NCBI GenBank assembly: GCA_903839795.1
Contig: CAIMDR010000062.1
Coordinates: 1-9,101, forward strand
Length of the DNA stretch: 9,101 nucleotides
Direction: 5' to 3'
Origin: an uncultured Methylococcaceae bacterium
GTDB lineage: Bacteria > Pseudomonadota > Gammaproteobacteria > Methylococcales > Methylomonadaceae
The position numbers and the translations under genes are program-made. Shown here one piece after another: positions 1 to 8,875 of the stretch (position 1 is the first letter of the stretch; every line of letters begins with the position of its first letter). The notes beneath the pieces are model-generated. The model worked only from the letters and a program-made list of their open reading frames with translations, made no database searches and was not told where the DNA came from.

Positions 1-2194
1 ACGGTTTACGGGGTTCGTTGCGATGCCACCAAGCCAGTGTGTCGCGGGTGTCTGCATCCAGCATTTCGGCAAAGCGGCGTTCAGTGTTGTTAAGGTCTTG
101 AGGCATAATGCCATAAACATTTAGTCGGGAACGGCTGATGCAATCCGGCGCTTCGATAAAGGATGGCAAGAAATCAGTATCGAAAACTTGCTTGAAACGG
201 GCGGCACATAAGCGGGAAGCATCACGCACCAAATGCGGGAAAGTCGCCAAAATTAAATTCAAAGCGCGTGCCAGTTCCAGTTCGCTTAAACCCATGCCTT
301 GATGTTCATTATATTCTGATTGTAAGCGAGCCAAGATGAGTGAATTTAGTTCATTAGGATCGTAACAATCAGCATCGAACAATACTTTTTGAGCACGTCT
401 GGCAATATCCGAATTCGACAACCGAGCTTGAATGCTATCTACTATTTCATCTGTCTTGCCAAAAATATTATCAACGGTTTTACGGGTGATTTTAAGATTT
501 TTCCGTAAACCGGCATTTAAAACCTGCGCATTTAAATCAATGCGTATGGCTATACATTGCACCAGCTCATCGGTACTGAGCGGCAAGCGTTCGGTCTTAA
601 AACGTTTTGGCACTCCCTCACGTAATTCAAACCGGGTATTCCCTGTCAGCACGGGGCGAATCGGCACAACTTTTCCGGACTCGATAGTCTGTGTCGTTTC
701 CAATGAGAACCAGTCATCAATGAGTGGCAATGTCGGGCCTTCCAAATACGAAACGGGCGGTTGGGTATTCACTCCTCCTATTTCAGCAGGTTGCCAAACC
801 GGCATAACATAAGGTTGCGACAATAACGAGGTTTGACCCGAAGCGGCAACTTGCACTTCTGTTTGACCACCTATTTTCACGACCATCGTATAGGGCGTAA
901 TTTCCGCCAGTTGTGAGGTAATCGCGTTGATTTTAGCCCCTGCGCCAATCAAACCGCCCTGGCTTTCGGCATCAGCCAAAAACACATAACCAAAGCGCAA
1001 CACGTTCGGCAAGGATTTAGTAAGCGCCATCGCCTGTAAGCGTTGATGTACCCGTAAAATGCGCCCAACCACCTGAATGCCAAAATCAGTGCTTTTAGTG
1101 CCGCGTAACGATACCAGCGTAAAGGCACGCGGTGCATCAAAGCCCAACGCAGCTGCCACCTTAAAAATCAAGACTTCCTTACTTTCATCCCGCGCCACCG
1201 CCAGCAAATCATCGTTGGGATCATCAGCGGTATACCAGGCTATCGACTCTTCAGGCACACCCAGTCCCAACAAGTGCTTTTTGGTTTCTTCAATGGCAGT
1301 TTCGCCCGCTTTGCCGGTATTGCCGACTTGCACCAACATCAACGGCATTAAGCGTATTTTGGCTTCGAGGAGTTGCGCTTTGATGGCTTGATGGGTTCGC
1401 CAGCCGTCTTCCAATGCCGTTGCCGACAAATCAACCAGCTCTTTTTGATCGTCCGGCACCAGATAGGCAATTGACTTAACCGCTTCTTTAATCAATCCGG
1501 CGTCCACGGCATTTTGCCGCGATACCTGAATGCGATGCACCTTCGCCAGTCCCGCCGCTTTTTTAAATTTCTCAACGTCGGTATCATCCGGCGTGGCAGT
1601 AATCAGTAAAGAAAATTCCGGACGCATCACTTCCCGATAAAAATTTACCGTTTCCGTGGCCTTGGTAAAGCTGTGGTGCGCTTCATCCACTACCACGCCA
1701 ATCCGAAAACCGGCCTCGCGTAATTCCGGGATAAATTCATCCAGCGACAAAGATAAATCGCCGCTGCTCCGCAACTTTCGGGTTTCCGCGTTGCGTGCGG
1801 CAACCGAAGCCCAAGTAGTCACAAAAACATCTCCGCTACTGGCTGTATAAGACTTACGATCACAGGCCAGGTCGCGGATTTTTAAACCGTTAAATTCTTG
1901 CTTTAACGCGCTTTTAGCCTGTTCAACCAAGCCTGCAAACGGCGTAAACCAAAACCAGACAATTTTGGCATTGTCCCGGTGATCCGGGCGGGCAAAGCTC
2001 TCGGCGATCAATCCGGCCATTAAGGTTTTACCGGCACCAGTCGGTGCTTCCAGCAACACGCAACCGTTATAGGCGCTGATGGCGCGTTGACTATCGGTAT
2101 CGTCAACCTGTTGCAATTGGTTTTCCGCATAACGGAAAATATCCAGCGCGTTTTCAACGGCCTCTTTCTGATAACCTTTCGGTGCCACACTCAT
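1..2194 (-). CDS. res: Type III restriction enzyme Res subunit (DEAH helicase/endonuclease), 3' end cut off by window
   Basis: I translated this frame by hand: it is open from the ATG at 2194 to the window edge (731 codons, no stop), so the C-terminus lies outside. Family knowledge: Res joins Mod to form the ATP-dependent complex that translocates on DNA and cuts beside unmethylated sites. Seen: Walker A APTGAGKT (residues 50-57), DEAHH (170-174), TATP motif III (199-202), and a motif VI QVVGRILR with Q374, G377, R378 and R381, together a complete SF2 helicase core. After it come about 340 residues of mostly helical sequence ending in a WWHRN motif (722-726), which in type III Res proteins lies just before the PD-(D/E)xK nuclease centre. 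The nuclease residues themselves are therefore not visible, and intactness cannot be judged. The start codon overlaps the mod stop (ATGA), so translation is probably coupled. A stand-alone DEAH helicase is less likely given the mod neighbour. Confidence 0.9.
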   Translation of the reverse strand, partial: MSVAPKGYQKEAVENALDIFRYAENQLQQVDDTDSQRAISAYNGCVLLEAPTGAGKTLMAGLIAESFARPDHRDNAKIVWFWFTPFAGLVEQAKSALKQEFNGLKIRDLACDRKSYTASSGDVFVTTWASVAARNAETRKLRSSGDLSLSLDEFIPELREAGFRIGVVVDEAHHSFTKATETVNFYREVMRPEFSLLITATPDDTDVEKFKKAAGLAKVHRIQVSRQNAVDAGLIKEAVKSIAYLVPDDQKELVDLSATALEDGWRTHQAIKAQLLEAKIRLMPLMLVQVGNTGKAGETAIEETKKHLLGLGVPEESIAWYTADDPNDDLLAVARDESKEVLIFKVAAALGFDAPRAFTLVSLRGTKSTDFGIQVVGRILRVHQRLQAMALTKSLPNVLRFGYVFLADAESQGGLIGAGAKINAITSQLAEITPYTMVVKIGGQTEVQVAASGQTSLLSQPYVMPVWQPAEIGGVNTQPPVSYLEGPTLPLIDDWFSLETTQTIESGKVVPIRPVLTGNTRFELREGVPKRFKTERLPLSTDELVQCIAIRIDLNAQVLNAGLRKNLKITRKTVDNIFGKTDEIVDSIQARLSNSDIARRAQKVLFDADCYDPNELNSLILARLQSEYNEHQGMGLSELELARALNLILATFPHLVRDASRLCAARFKQVFDTDFLPSFIEAPDCISRSRLNVYGIMPQDLNNTERRFAEMLDADTRDTLAWWHRNEPRKP

Positions 2195-3810
2195 GCCTTA
2201 CTCCCTGACCCAAAACGATCCACCAGAAACTGCGGAATCGGCAAAAAACTCAAGCGGTCATCGTCAAAATGTTGCCGTAATAAACCCGGTTGCCAGGTGT
2301 AGACAATCAGTGTTGCCGCCGTGGTGCAGGCATCATGCAAAGACTGCAATGTCCTTTCGTTGATGTTGGGCAGGTACACTACCGTGCTGTTTTCCAGTAC
2401 GGCTTGCTGGATCAGCGCATCGGCAATAAATGGCGACAGACTTTCGGCATGGATTAACTGCAATGCTGTCCAGATAGCATCATGCTGAATACAGTTGAAC
2501 AAGGTTTCGGCAGGTAGGCGATTGGTACGAAGGTAAGCGAAATTGCCGCCCAAACCGGCGACAGCTTCAGCTTTTTTATTGGTGTAGCCTTGCATTACGC
2601 GCCGCACCCGTTCAGCGCAGACATCACGGCACAGGTTTTTATCGGGTTCAATATCGGTGGCTTCGGTACTCGACACCAGAATAAAACGGCGATTACCGCC
2701 ATCTTCGGTATTGAGTTTCATGACTGCGTGGGCGGTGGTGCCACTGCCTGCGAAAAAATCTAAAACTATGTCATCCTTATTTGGGGCACCCTGCCTCACC
2801 AGTTCTAAAATTAAATCTGATGGCTTTGGAAAATCAAAAGCCCTGTTCTCAAAAATATCTTCAAGCTCACGTGTACCATGATATGTAAAAATCTGAGAGC
2901 CAATAATTGATGAGTATCCAGTAAATTCGGATTTCATTTCTTGTAGAAAAACCTTAACCCGTGGCCTACCAGACAGCTTTGCCGGCCAAAGAATTCTTTT
3001 TTCAGCCATCAAAGAAGCCATGCGATTTCTATCAAACCTCCAGCCTTGTTTTGGTTTTCCGTAGTTAATGTCAGTTTCAATATCTATCAGATCATAATGT
3101 AGATTTGGACGTGCTTTTTCATCAGCCAAACCTACCATATTTCCACTTGCCCAAAGTCCGCGTGGATCACTATCTGGATTTTTATATTGCTCATGATCGC
3201 GTTCTACGCCTCGAAGGAAAGTACCATAAGCAAAGATATATTCATGATCAATGGATGCTCCATTTTTAGTTCGATTATCCTTATTCTGTCTACTTTTCCA
3301 GACAAACTGACCAATGAAGTTTGATGAACCAAATACGCTATCCATCAATATCTTTAAGTGGCATGCTTCTCCATCATCAATCGAAACAAAAATCACGCCA
3401 TCCTCAGCCAATAAATCCCGCGCCAATTGCAAGCGCCGATACATAAATTCCAGCCACTTGGAATGACGGTAAGCGTCATCCTTATCGACAAAGCGGTCGT
3501 TATAGATAAAATCACGATTGCCGGTGTTATAAGGCGGATCGATGTAAATGCACTTGATTTTACCGGCATGAGTCATGCGCAGATAGCGCAAGGCGTCAAA
3601 GTTATCACCCTCAATAATCAGGTTGCGATAAGGCGCTACGCCACAAGACAGGGCAGGGTCAAAATCCAGCATGACAAAATCGTCATTCACCGCCTTTTCG
3701 TGGTCAATTTCTTTGCGCTCCCAAACCAAGCCAAAACGAGGCCGCCTGTCGCGTAAACGCAATTCACGAAGCAATTCTTCGCGGCTGTAATCATCGTAAT
3801 TGTCGGCCAT
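2191..3810 (-). CDS. mod: Type III restriction-modification methyltransferase Mod (adenine-specific, beta class)
   Basis: A 539-residue DNA N6-adenine methyltransferase that protects host DNA and supplies sequence specificity to Res. The catalytic motif IV, DPPY (residues 91-94, in YIDPPYNTG), precedes the SAM-binding motif I DFFAGSGTT (351-359). This order, IV then target recognition domain then I, defines the beta class that includes type III Mod. A FPKPSDLILELV segment (327-338) sits just before motif I, as in the family. I chose the ATG at 3810 over an in-frame upstream start at 4107, because family-like sequence begins at MADNYDDYSREELL; a GGA lies 6 nt upstream, so the ribosome site is modest. 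Residues of about 131-330, the recognition region, are encoded by DNA of about 39% GC by hand count, against about 48-52% on each side. Beyond motif I there are about 180 further residues; the last 70 (VVYLPNINE through YTWQPGLLRQHF) I cannot assign to a known domain. No simple-sequence repeat suggesting phase variation is present. It is slightly shorter than the well-known EcoP1/EcoP15 Mods of around 645 residues. Confidence 0.93.
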   Translation of the reverse strand: MADNYDDYSREELLRELRLRDRRPRFGLVWERKEIDHEKAVNDDFVMLDFDPALSCGVAPYRNLIIEGDNFDALRYLRMTHAGKIKCIYIDPPYNTGNRDFIYNDRFVDKDDAYRHSKWLEFMYRRLQLARDLLAEDGVIFVSIDDGEACHLKILMDSVFGSSNFIGQFVWKSRQNKDNRTKNGASIDHEYIFAYGTFLRGVERDHEQYKNPDSDPRGLWASGNMVGLADEKARPNLHYDLIDIETDINYGKPKQGWRFDRNRMASLMAEKRILWPAKLSGRPRVKVFLQEMKSEFTGYSSIIGSQIFTYHGTRELEDIFENRAFDFPKPSDLILELVRQGAPNKDDIVLDFFAGSGTTAHAVMKLNTEDGGNRRFILVSSTEATDIEPDKNLCRDVCAERVRRVMQGYTNKKAEAVAGLGGNFAYLRTNRLPAETLFNCIQHDAIWTALQLIHAESLSPFIADALIQQAVLENSTVVYLPNINERTLQSLHDACTTAATLIVYTWQPGLLRQHFDDDRLSFLPIPQFLVDRFGSGSKA

Positions 3811-3891
3811 GTTTAATCCGTTCTGTGGTAAATTCTTAATGTGGGCATTGATAACCCGAAACAAATACAGACCAACAAAATAAACCGCTAA

Positions 3892-3985
3892 CCATGCGGC
3901 TTTTTTATGCCTTGAAACAGTACAAGCACCTGCAAACGAATACACCCAGCATAATCGCAGCCAATGCGGGTTTTTATGCCTGAAA
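3892..3985. repeat. Pair of imperfect direct repeats (about 25 bp each)
   Basis: The copies are at 3892-3917 and 3961-3985. Both read CC(A)ATGCGG, then one variable base, T5-6, ATGCC, T1-2, GAAA. They differ by one substitution and small indels. On the minus strand in one frame both encode a RHKxxxxWL-like string, but there is no credible gene around them, so I read this as a DNA duplication. A related GCGGTTTTT string occurs at 4079-4087. Confidence 0.5.
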
Positions 3986-4053
3986 TTCTGGCAGGTATTA
4001 CCGATAAGAAAAGGGTATTTAAAACGGGTAATAATTGGCAATAGATTGAAAAA

Positions 4054-4078
4054 GTTATCCCATACGTTATCCCATAAC
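4054..4078. repeat. Tandem 12-bp repeats forming two adjacent dyads
   Basis: The 11-mer GTTATCCCATA occurs at 4054-4064 and again at 4066-4076, a 12-bp period. The second copy continues into a perfect inverted repeat, GTTAT-CCC-ATAAC (4066-4078), and the first is the same dyad with one mismatch. Adjacent dyads of this kind are typical of repressor operators or recombinase arm sites. They lie 53-77 bp from the 3' end of tRNA-Pro. No protein that would bind them is identifiable in the window. Confidence 0.7.
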
Positions 4079-4130
4079 GCGGTTTTTCTCTTTTTAACAA
4101 ATTCCAAGTTTTGTAAGTCATTGTTTCAAT

Positions 4131-4207
<77 letters not shown>

Positions 4208-4270
4208 ACATTGAAATAATTGTGTAATACTGAAAGGATTGTGAACACAACCCCTAACAACTAAGCGCGA

Positions 4271-4300
4271 ATTATACTACACAAACCCGCTACGTGTCAG
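4271..4300 (-). promoter_or_regulatory. Sigma70-type promoter of tRNA-Pro
   Basis: On the minus strand CTGACA (4295-4300) and a perfect TATAAT (4271-4276) are separated by 18 bp. Transcription should start near 4264, giving a leader of about 57 nt before the tRNA. A GC-rich stretch (CGCGC) follows the -10 box, the discriminator type linked to stringent control of stable RNA genes; that regulation is inferred. The -35 box starts 4 bp after the stop codon of the merR-like gene, so the tRNA has its own promoter and may also receive read-through. Confidence 0.8.
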
Positions 4301-4303
4301 AAT

Positions 4304-4657
4304 CTATTTGAGCAATTGTAAAATATCTTCCAGCTCGGCAATCATTTGGTGTATTAATTGCTTTGAGCTGTTTATATCTTCTTTGCTATTGTCACTCATT
4401 AAATGGGCTCTTGCTCCACTGATTGTGTAGCCTTGCTCATATAATAACGCTCTTATTTGTCGTATCATCAGCACTTCGTGGCGCTGATAATAACGACGAT
4501 TGCCCCGTCTTTTTACCGGACTGAGGTCAGTAAATTCTTGCTCCCAATAACGAAGCACATGCGGTTTAACACCACATAATTCACTGACTTCACCTATGGT
4601 GAAATAACGTTTTTCCGGTATGACCGGAAGTTCATTGTTGTTGCTCGGCTCCAACAT
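4304..4657 (-). CDS. MerR-family transcriptional regulator, conserved downstream of ihfA
   Basis: A 117-residue DNA-binding protein. The N-terminal winged helix-turn-helix is clear: [22 protein letters not shown] (residues 18-39) is the MerR recognition helix region, followed by the wing KRRGNRRYY (49-57) and the second helical pair [26 protein letters not shown]. The C-terminus (about 95-117) is a short amphipathic helix suited to a dimer coiled coil. It has a single cysteine (C28, in the HTH) and no effector domain, so metal sensing as in MerR, CueR or ZntR is unlikely. Proteins of this type and length follow ihfA in many gammaproteobacteria, but I know of no established function. The ATG at 4657 lies inside ihfA, 26 nt before the ihfA stop ends, so the two are translationally linked; no in-frame ATG is available in the N-terminal part to avoid the overlap. 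Confidence 0.92.
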   Translation of the reverse strand: MLEPSNNNELPVIPEKRYFTIGEVSELCGVKPHVLRYWEQEFTDLSPVKRRGNRRYYQRHEVLMIRQIRALLYEQGYTISGARAHLMSDNSKEDINSSKQLIHQMIAELEDILQLLK

Positions 4658-4937
4658 AAGCTTCTACTCGGGCTTTAAGTTTTTGTCCAGAGCGAAATGT
4701 TACCACACGTCTGGCAGTGATGGGAATTTCCTCGCCGGTTTTAGGGTTTCTGCCCGGACGACTGGTTTTATCACGTAGCTCAAATTTTCCAAAACCGGAA
4801 AGTTTTACTTGCTTGCCTTGCTCCAAAGAACTTTTTATTTCTTCAAAAAAAAGCTCTACCATTTCTTTTGCTTCGCGCTTGTTTAAGCCTAGCTCGTCAA
4901 ACAGCCTTTCGGCAAAATCTGCTTTTGTTAATGCCAT
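4632..4937 (-). CDS. ihfA: Integration host factor subunit alpha
   Basis: A 101-residue HU/IHF-family protein that pairs with IHF-beta to bind and sharply bend DNA in nucleoid organisation, transcription, replication and site-specific recombination. Closely similar to E. coli IhfA (99 residues) along its whole length, including [12 protein letters not shown] and the beta-arm signature [12 protein letters not shown] (62-73), with P65 being the residue that intercalates into DNA. I prefer the ATG at 4937 over the in-frame TTG at 4940: a GAGG lies 5 nt before the ATG, and the family starts MALTKA. It begins 3 nt after the pheT stop, so it is in the pheST transcript, as in other gammaproteobacteria. 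A further internal promoter within pheT, known in E. coli, was not identified here. The C-terminal tail AYVGAEQQQ is lineage-specific. Confidence 0.98.
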   Translation of the reverse strand: MALTKADFAERLFDELGLNKREAKEMVELFFEEIKSSLEQGKQVKLSGFGKFELRDKTSRPGRNPKTGEEIPITARRVVTFRSGQKLKARVEAYVGAEQQQ

Positions 4938-4940
4938 CAA

Positions 4941-7316
4941 TCAATCCCTCAGCTTTGCATTTTTTTCATTGTTCAATAGAGTTAACAGTCTGCCAACGAT
5001 AGCTTCTATTTCAGAATCTGTTAGTGTTTGTGTATCATCTTGCATAATTAAACTCAAAGCAATACTTTTACTGCCCTCTTCAACACCTTTACCACGGTAG
5101 ATATCAAAGATAATGACCTCTTGCAAGGCTGTCTCTGCACTGCTTTTAATGCAGTTGATTACTTCACTTGCAGTGACGTCTTCTTTAACGATCAAGGCTA
5201 AATCACGCCGTACTGACGGGTATTTTGACAGTGCTTTAAAAACCGGAATCAGTTTATTAAGCACTAAATTTTGATCCAGTTCAAATAGAAAAACAGGGGT
5301 ATCAAACCCTAATTGTTTTTCCAGATTTGGATGCAACATACCCAGCCAGCCTATTTTTTTGCCATCCGACGCTATAATTTCCGCAGTTTGTCCAGGATGC
5401 AACGCTGATTGCTGAGCGGATAGATACTGAACTTCGCAACCCGTTAAAGAAAATAGGGCTTGTATATCGGCTTTAATGTCAAAAAAATCAACTTTGCGGG
5501 ATGTCTCGCCCCATTGCTCGCTGTAAGCGTCACCTAAAACCAGACCCGCCAGCATTTTTTGTTGCTGCGTTTCACCGTCAATTTTATTAAAACACAGACC
5601 CGATTCAAATAACCGGACTCTATTTTGTTGACGGTTGGTATTATAAAGAGCCGCTTTCAATAAGCCACACCATAAGGTAGTGCGCATGACCGCCAATTCC
5701 GAAGAAATCGGATTTTTTAAACGGATAACGTCTGTTTCCGGGGCCACTGTTTTTTGAATCTCTTCGTCGACAAAACTGTAAGTAATGGCTTCTTGATAAC
5801 CCCGATCAACCAGTAAATCTTTAACACGATCAATATCCAGCACGGCTTCAGTTGCAGTGCTTAATTCTGAGCGCATTAACAAACTGCTGCTGGGCAAGTT
5901 GTTATAACCATAAATACGCGCTATTTCTTCAATTAAATCGGCTTCAATAGCAATATCAAAACGAAAACCCGGCGGACTGATTTGCCAGCCATCAGTTTGT
6001 GTTTGGACGGTCATTCCCAAGCGCTGAAAAATATCAATAACCTGTTCATCAGCCAACGCAATACCCAGCGTTTTTTCTATGCGTAGACGCCTTAACAAGA
6101 CGGCTTCGCGTTGCGGCAAAGCGGCTGTTGTGGTGACTTCAGTAATGGGGCCTGCACCGCCACCGGCAATGTCAATAAGCAATTGTGTCGCCCGTTCAAT
6201 CGCTCTTGTTTGCAGTGTTGCATCAACACCGCGTTCAAAACGGTGGGATGAATCCGTATGCAAACCAAAACGGCGTGCTTTGCCCGCTATCGCGTGGGGT
6301 GCAAAATAGGCACACTCCAAAAATACCGAGCGGGTTTCATCATTCACCGCTGAATCAGCGCCACCCATAATGCCGGCAAGCGCCAAGGCTTGTTTATCAT
6401 CGGCGATAATCAGGGCTTCATTATCAAGTTTAATCACCTGATTATTTAATAAGGCCACACTTTCATCCGCGTTAGCCCAGCGCACGGTGATACCACCCGC
6501 AAGCTTTTCCGCATCAAAGACATGCAAGGGCTGCCCCAGTTCCAACATGACGTAATTAGTCACATCAACCAAAGGCCCCAGACTTCTTAAGCCTGAACGA
6601 CGCAAGCGCTCCTGCATCCATAAAGGCGTTATTGCCTTGGCATTGACCTCTTTAATCAAGCGACCCAAATAACGGGGACAGGCATCTGTCGCTTCTACCG
6701 ATACCGTTAAAACGTCTTGATGACTAATGGGTGCGTTGATAACTTGGGTAGGTAACCAGTCCATTTTATTGAGCACAGCGACTTCACGCGCCAAGCCTTC
6801 AACACACAAACAATCCGCTCTGTTGGGCGTTAAATCAACTTCTATAATGGCATCGTTCAGTGCCAAATAGTCGCGAATATCAACACCTACCGGTGCGTCA
6901 TCCGCTAACTCCATTAAGCCGTTGGCATCCGTCGCCAGTCCCAGTTCTTTTTCTGAACACAACATGCCAAAAGACTCTTCGCCCCGTAGTTTTGATTTCT
7001 TTATTTTAAACTCACCGGGTAAAACTGCGCCGCACAAGGCTGCAGGGATTTTTAAGCCAACCCTGACATTACTTGCACCGCAAACAATTTGTAAAGGCTC
7101 TGCCTCACCGACAGCAACCATACAAACGCGCAGACGATCGGCATCGGGATGTTGGTGCATGGATATAACTTGACCCACAACAACGCCGCTAAATTTTGCA
7201 GCCGCAGGGTTTACAGAATCGATTTCCAGACCTGCCATCGTTAATTGTTCAACCAGTATTTCTGTACTTATTTCCGGGTTGACATACGACCTTAACCAGG
7301 CTTCACTAATTTGCAT
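4941..7316 (-). CDS. pheT: Phenylalanine--tRNA ligase beta subunit
   Basis: A 791-residue subunit of the cytoplasmic (alpha-beta)2 synthetase that charges tRNA-Phe; beta binds the tRNA and hydrolyses mischarged Tyr-tRNA-Phe. Seen: an EMAP/OB-type tRNA-binding domain near the N-terminus (about 39-148, with GVVVGQVISMHQHPDADRL), the B3/B4 editing region in the middle, a B5 domain ending in FDIAIEADLIEEIARIYGY, the core synthetase-like fold, and a C-terminal ferredoxin-like anticodon-binding domain (about the last 95 residues, starting KYPSVRRDLALIV). The length is close to E. coli PheT (795). The ATG at 7316 has AGGA about 11 nt upstream, a slightly long spacing. It lies 28 nt after pheS and 3 nt before ihfA, clearly one operon. 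No missing domains or frameshifts seen. Confidence 0.98.
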   Translation of the reverse strand: MQISEAWLRSYVNPEISTEILVEQLTMAGLEIDSVNPAAAKFSGVVVGQVISMHQHPDADRLRVCMVAVGEAEPLQIVCGASNVRVGLKIPAALCGAVLPGEFKIKKSKLRGEESFGMLCSEKELGLATDANGLMELADDAPVGVDIRDYLALNDAIIEVDLTPNRADCLCVEGLAREVAVLNKMDWLPTQVINAPISHQDVLTVSVEATDACPRYLGRLIKEVNAKAITPLWMQERLRRSGLRSLGPLVDVTNYVMLELGQPLHVFDAEKLAGGITVRWANADESVALLNNQVIKLDNEALIIADDKQALALAGIMGGADSAVNDETRSVFLECAYFAPHAIAGKARRFGLHTDSSHRFERGVDATLQTRAIERATQLLIDIAGGGAGPITEVTTTAALPQREAVLLRRLRIEKTLGIALADEQVIDIFQRLGMTVQTQTDGWQISPPGFRFDIAIEADLIEEIARIYGYNNLPSSSLLMRSELSTATEAVLDIDRVKDLLVDRGYQEAITYSFVDEEIQKTVAPETDVIRLKNPISSELAVMRTTLWCGLLKAALYNTNRQQNRVRLFESGLCFNKIDGETQQQKMLAGLVLGDAYSEQWGETSRKVDFFDIKADIQALFSLTGCEVQYLSAQQSALHPGQTAEIIASDGKKIGWLGMLHPNLEKQLGFDTPVFLFELDQNLVLNKLIPVFKALSKYPSVRRDLALIVKEDVTASEVINCIKSSAETALQEVIIFDIYRGKGVEEGSKSIALSLIMQDDTQTLTDSEIEAIVGRLLTLLNNEKNAKLRD

Positions 7317-7344
7317 GATTCAAATTTTCCTGTGTAACGGCAAC

Positions 7345-8428
<1,084 letters not shown>

Positions 8429-8434
<6 letters not shown>

Positions 8435-8464
8435 GTCTCTTAAACAAGAAACGGGCAGCATCAT
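8429..8464 (-). CDS. Putative 11-residue leader peptide upstream of pheS
   Basis: ATG-ATG with a GAGG exactly 6 nt upstream (8471-8474) opens a short frame, MMLPVSCLRDG, ending in TAG at 8431-8429. It spans the whole upstream hairpin and its stop codon lies in the 5' arm of the terminator-like hairpin, the geometry of a translated attenuator leader. In E. coli the corresponding leader PheM is rich in Phe codons; this one has none, so Phe-tRNA sensing by ribosome stalling is not supported. It could be an initiation-coupled switch or chance. Not similar in sequence to PheM. Confidence 0.35.
8432..8455 (-). promoter_or_regulatory. Strong stem-loop upstream of the pheS attenuator (possible antiterminator)
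   Basis: Arms CCCGTTTCTT and AAGAGACGGG form a 10-bp stem (one G-U pair) with a GTTT loop on the minus strand. It is not directly followed by a U-tract, so it is a poor terminator by itself. It lies wholly inside the leader ORF and competes for GGG with the downstream hairpin. A third, smaller stem (AAGAC/GTCTT, about 8479-8496) directly follows the rplT stop. Confidence 0.6.
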
Positions 8465-8497
8465 AAGATGCCTCAGTGAAGACAGACTGCGTCTTTC

Positions 8498-8860
8498 TTA
8501 AGGCTGACTTTGATTGGCTTTAGCAATTTCTGCTATTTTGCCAAATGATTCAATGTCACGTACTGCGAGGTCGGCCAGAATCTTACGATCTATACCAACG
8601 TTGGCTTTTGTTAAGCCATTGATCAAGCGACTGTAAGATATTCCGTACATGCGTGCAGCAGCATTGATACGGACGATCCACAAGGCGCGGAATTGACGTT
8701 TTCTTTGTTTGCGATCGCGGTACGCATATTGACCCGCTTTGATTACCGCTTGTTTGGCAACACGATAAACCCGACTACGAGCACCGTAGTAACCTTTCGC
8801 TTGCTTTAAAACTTTCTTGTGTCTTGCTCTGGCTGTTACGCCGCGTTTAACTCTAGGCAT
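8498..8860 (-). CDS. rplT: Large ribosomal subunit protein bL20
   Basis: A 120-residue basic protein of the 50S subunit that binds 23S rRNA, is needed for early assembly and, in E. coli, represses its own operon by binding the leader mRNA. It matches L20 throughout: [24 protein letters not shown] at the N-terminus, with the extended Arg/Lys tail that threads into rRNA, then the globular part with [15 protein letters not shown] and [20 protein letters not shown]. The usual length is about 118. A strong GAGGAG lies 7 nt before the ATG at 8860. It follows rpmI by 15 nt and is followed by the 133-nt leader of pheS. Its own regulatory site, expected near infC-rpmI, is not in the window. Confidence 0.99.
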   Translation of the reverse strand: MPRVKRGVTARARHKKVLKQAKGYYGARSRVYRVAKQAVIKAGQYAYRDRKQRKRQFRALWIVRINAAARMYGISYSRLINGLTKANVGIDRKILADLAVRDIESFGKIAEIAKANQSQP

Positions 8861-8875
8861 TCCTATTCTCCTCTA

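Larger units (their letters stand above)
3811..4130. other. Repeat-rich non-coding gap between tRNA-Pro and mod
   Basis: About 320 bp with no convincing gene. Two overlapping minus-strand reading frames cross it, but they look like chance: one merely extends mod upstream and the other has no recognisable domain. The gap holds two tandem 12-bp units at 4054-4077, a pair of imperfect 25-bp repeats about 70 bp apart, and a weak CCGC/GCGG hairpin followed by T6 on the plus strand (3885-3906). The mod promoter should lie here. The best minus-strand candidate I see, TTGGTC (3870-3875) with TATCAA (3848-3853) and a 16-bp spacer, is poor. This gap is the junction between core genome and defence operon. 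Confidence 0.6.

Noticed and set aside
432..3756. Plus-strand open frames opposite res and mod
   Set aside because: All lie antisense to well-supported genes, lack ribosome sites and show no domain; they are shadows.
2191..3810. Phase-variable repeats in mod, common in type III systems
   Set aside because: I looked for tandem di- to pentanucleotide tracts in the gene and its upstream region and saw none.
3885..3906. Rho-independent terminator (CCGC/GCGG then T6, plus strand)
   Set aside because: The stem has only 4 bp with a 7-nt loop, and there is no plus-strand gene upstream for it to end.
3811..4107. N-terminal extension of mod to an in-frame ATG at 4107 (99 extra residues)
   Set aside because: The extension has no family-like sequence, is low complexity in part, includes the tandem repeats read as protein, and starts only 24 nt from the tRNA 3' end. 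Family similarity begins at the ATG at 3810.
3888..4121. A 77-codon minus-strand reading frame between the tRNA and mod
   Set aside because: It reads through the tandem dyads, has no recognisable domain and no Shine-Dalgarno, and overlaps another equally weak frame.
4240..4251. TTGTG-CACAA palindrome in the tRNA-Pro leader as a regulator site
   Set aside because: It is short, lies downstream of the transcription start and matches no consensus I can name; it is likely chance.
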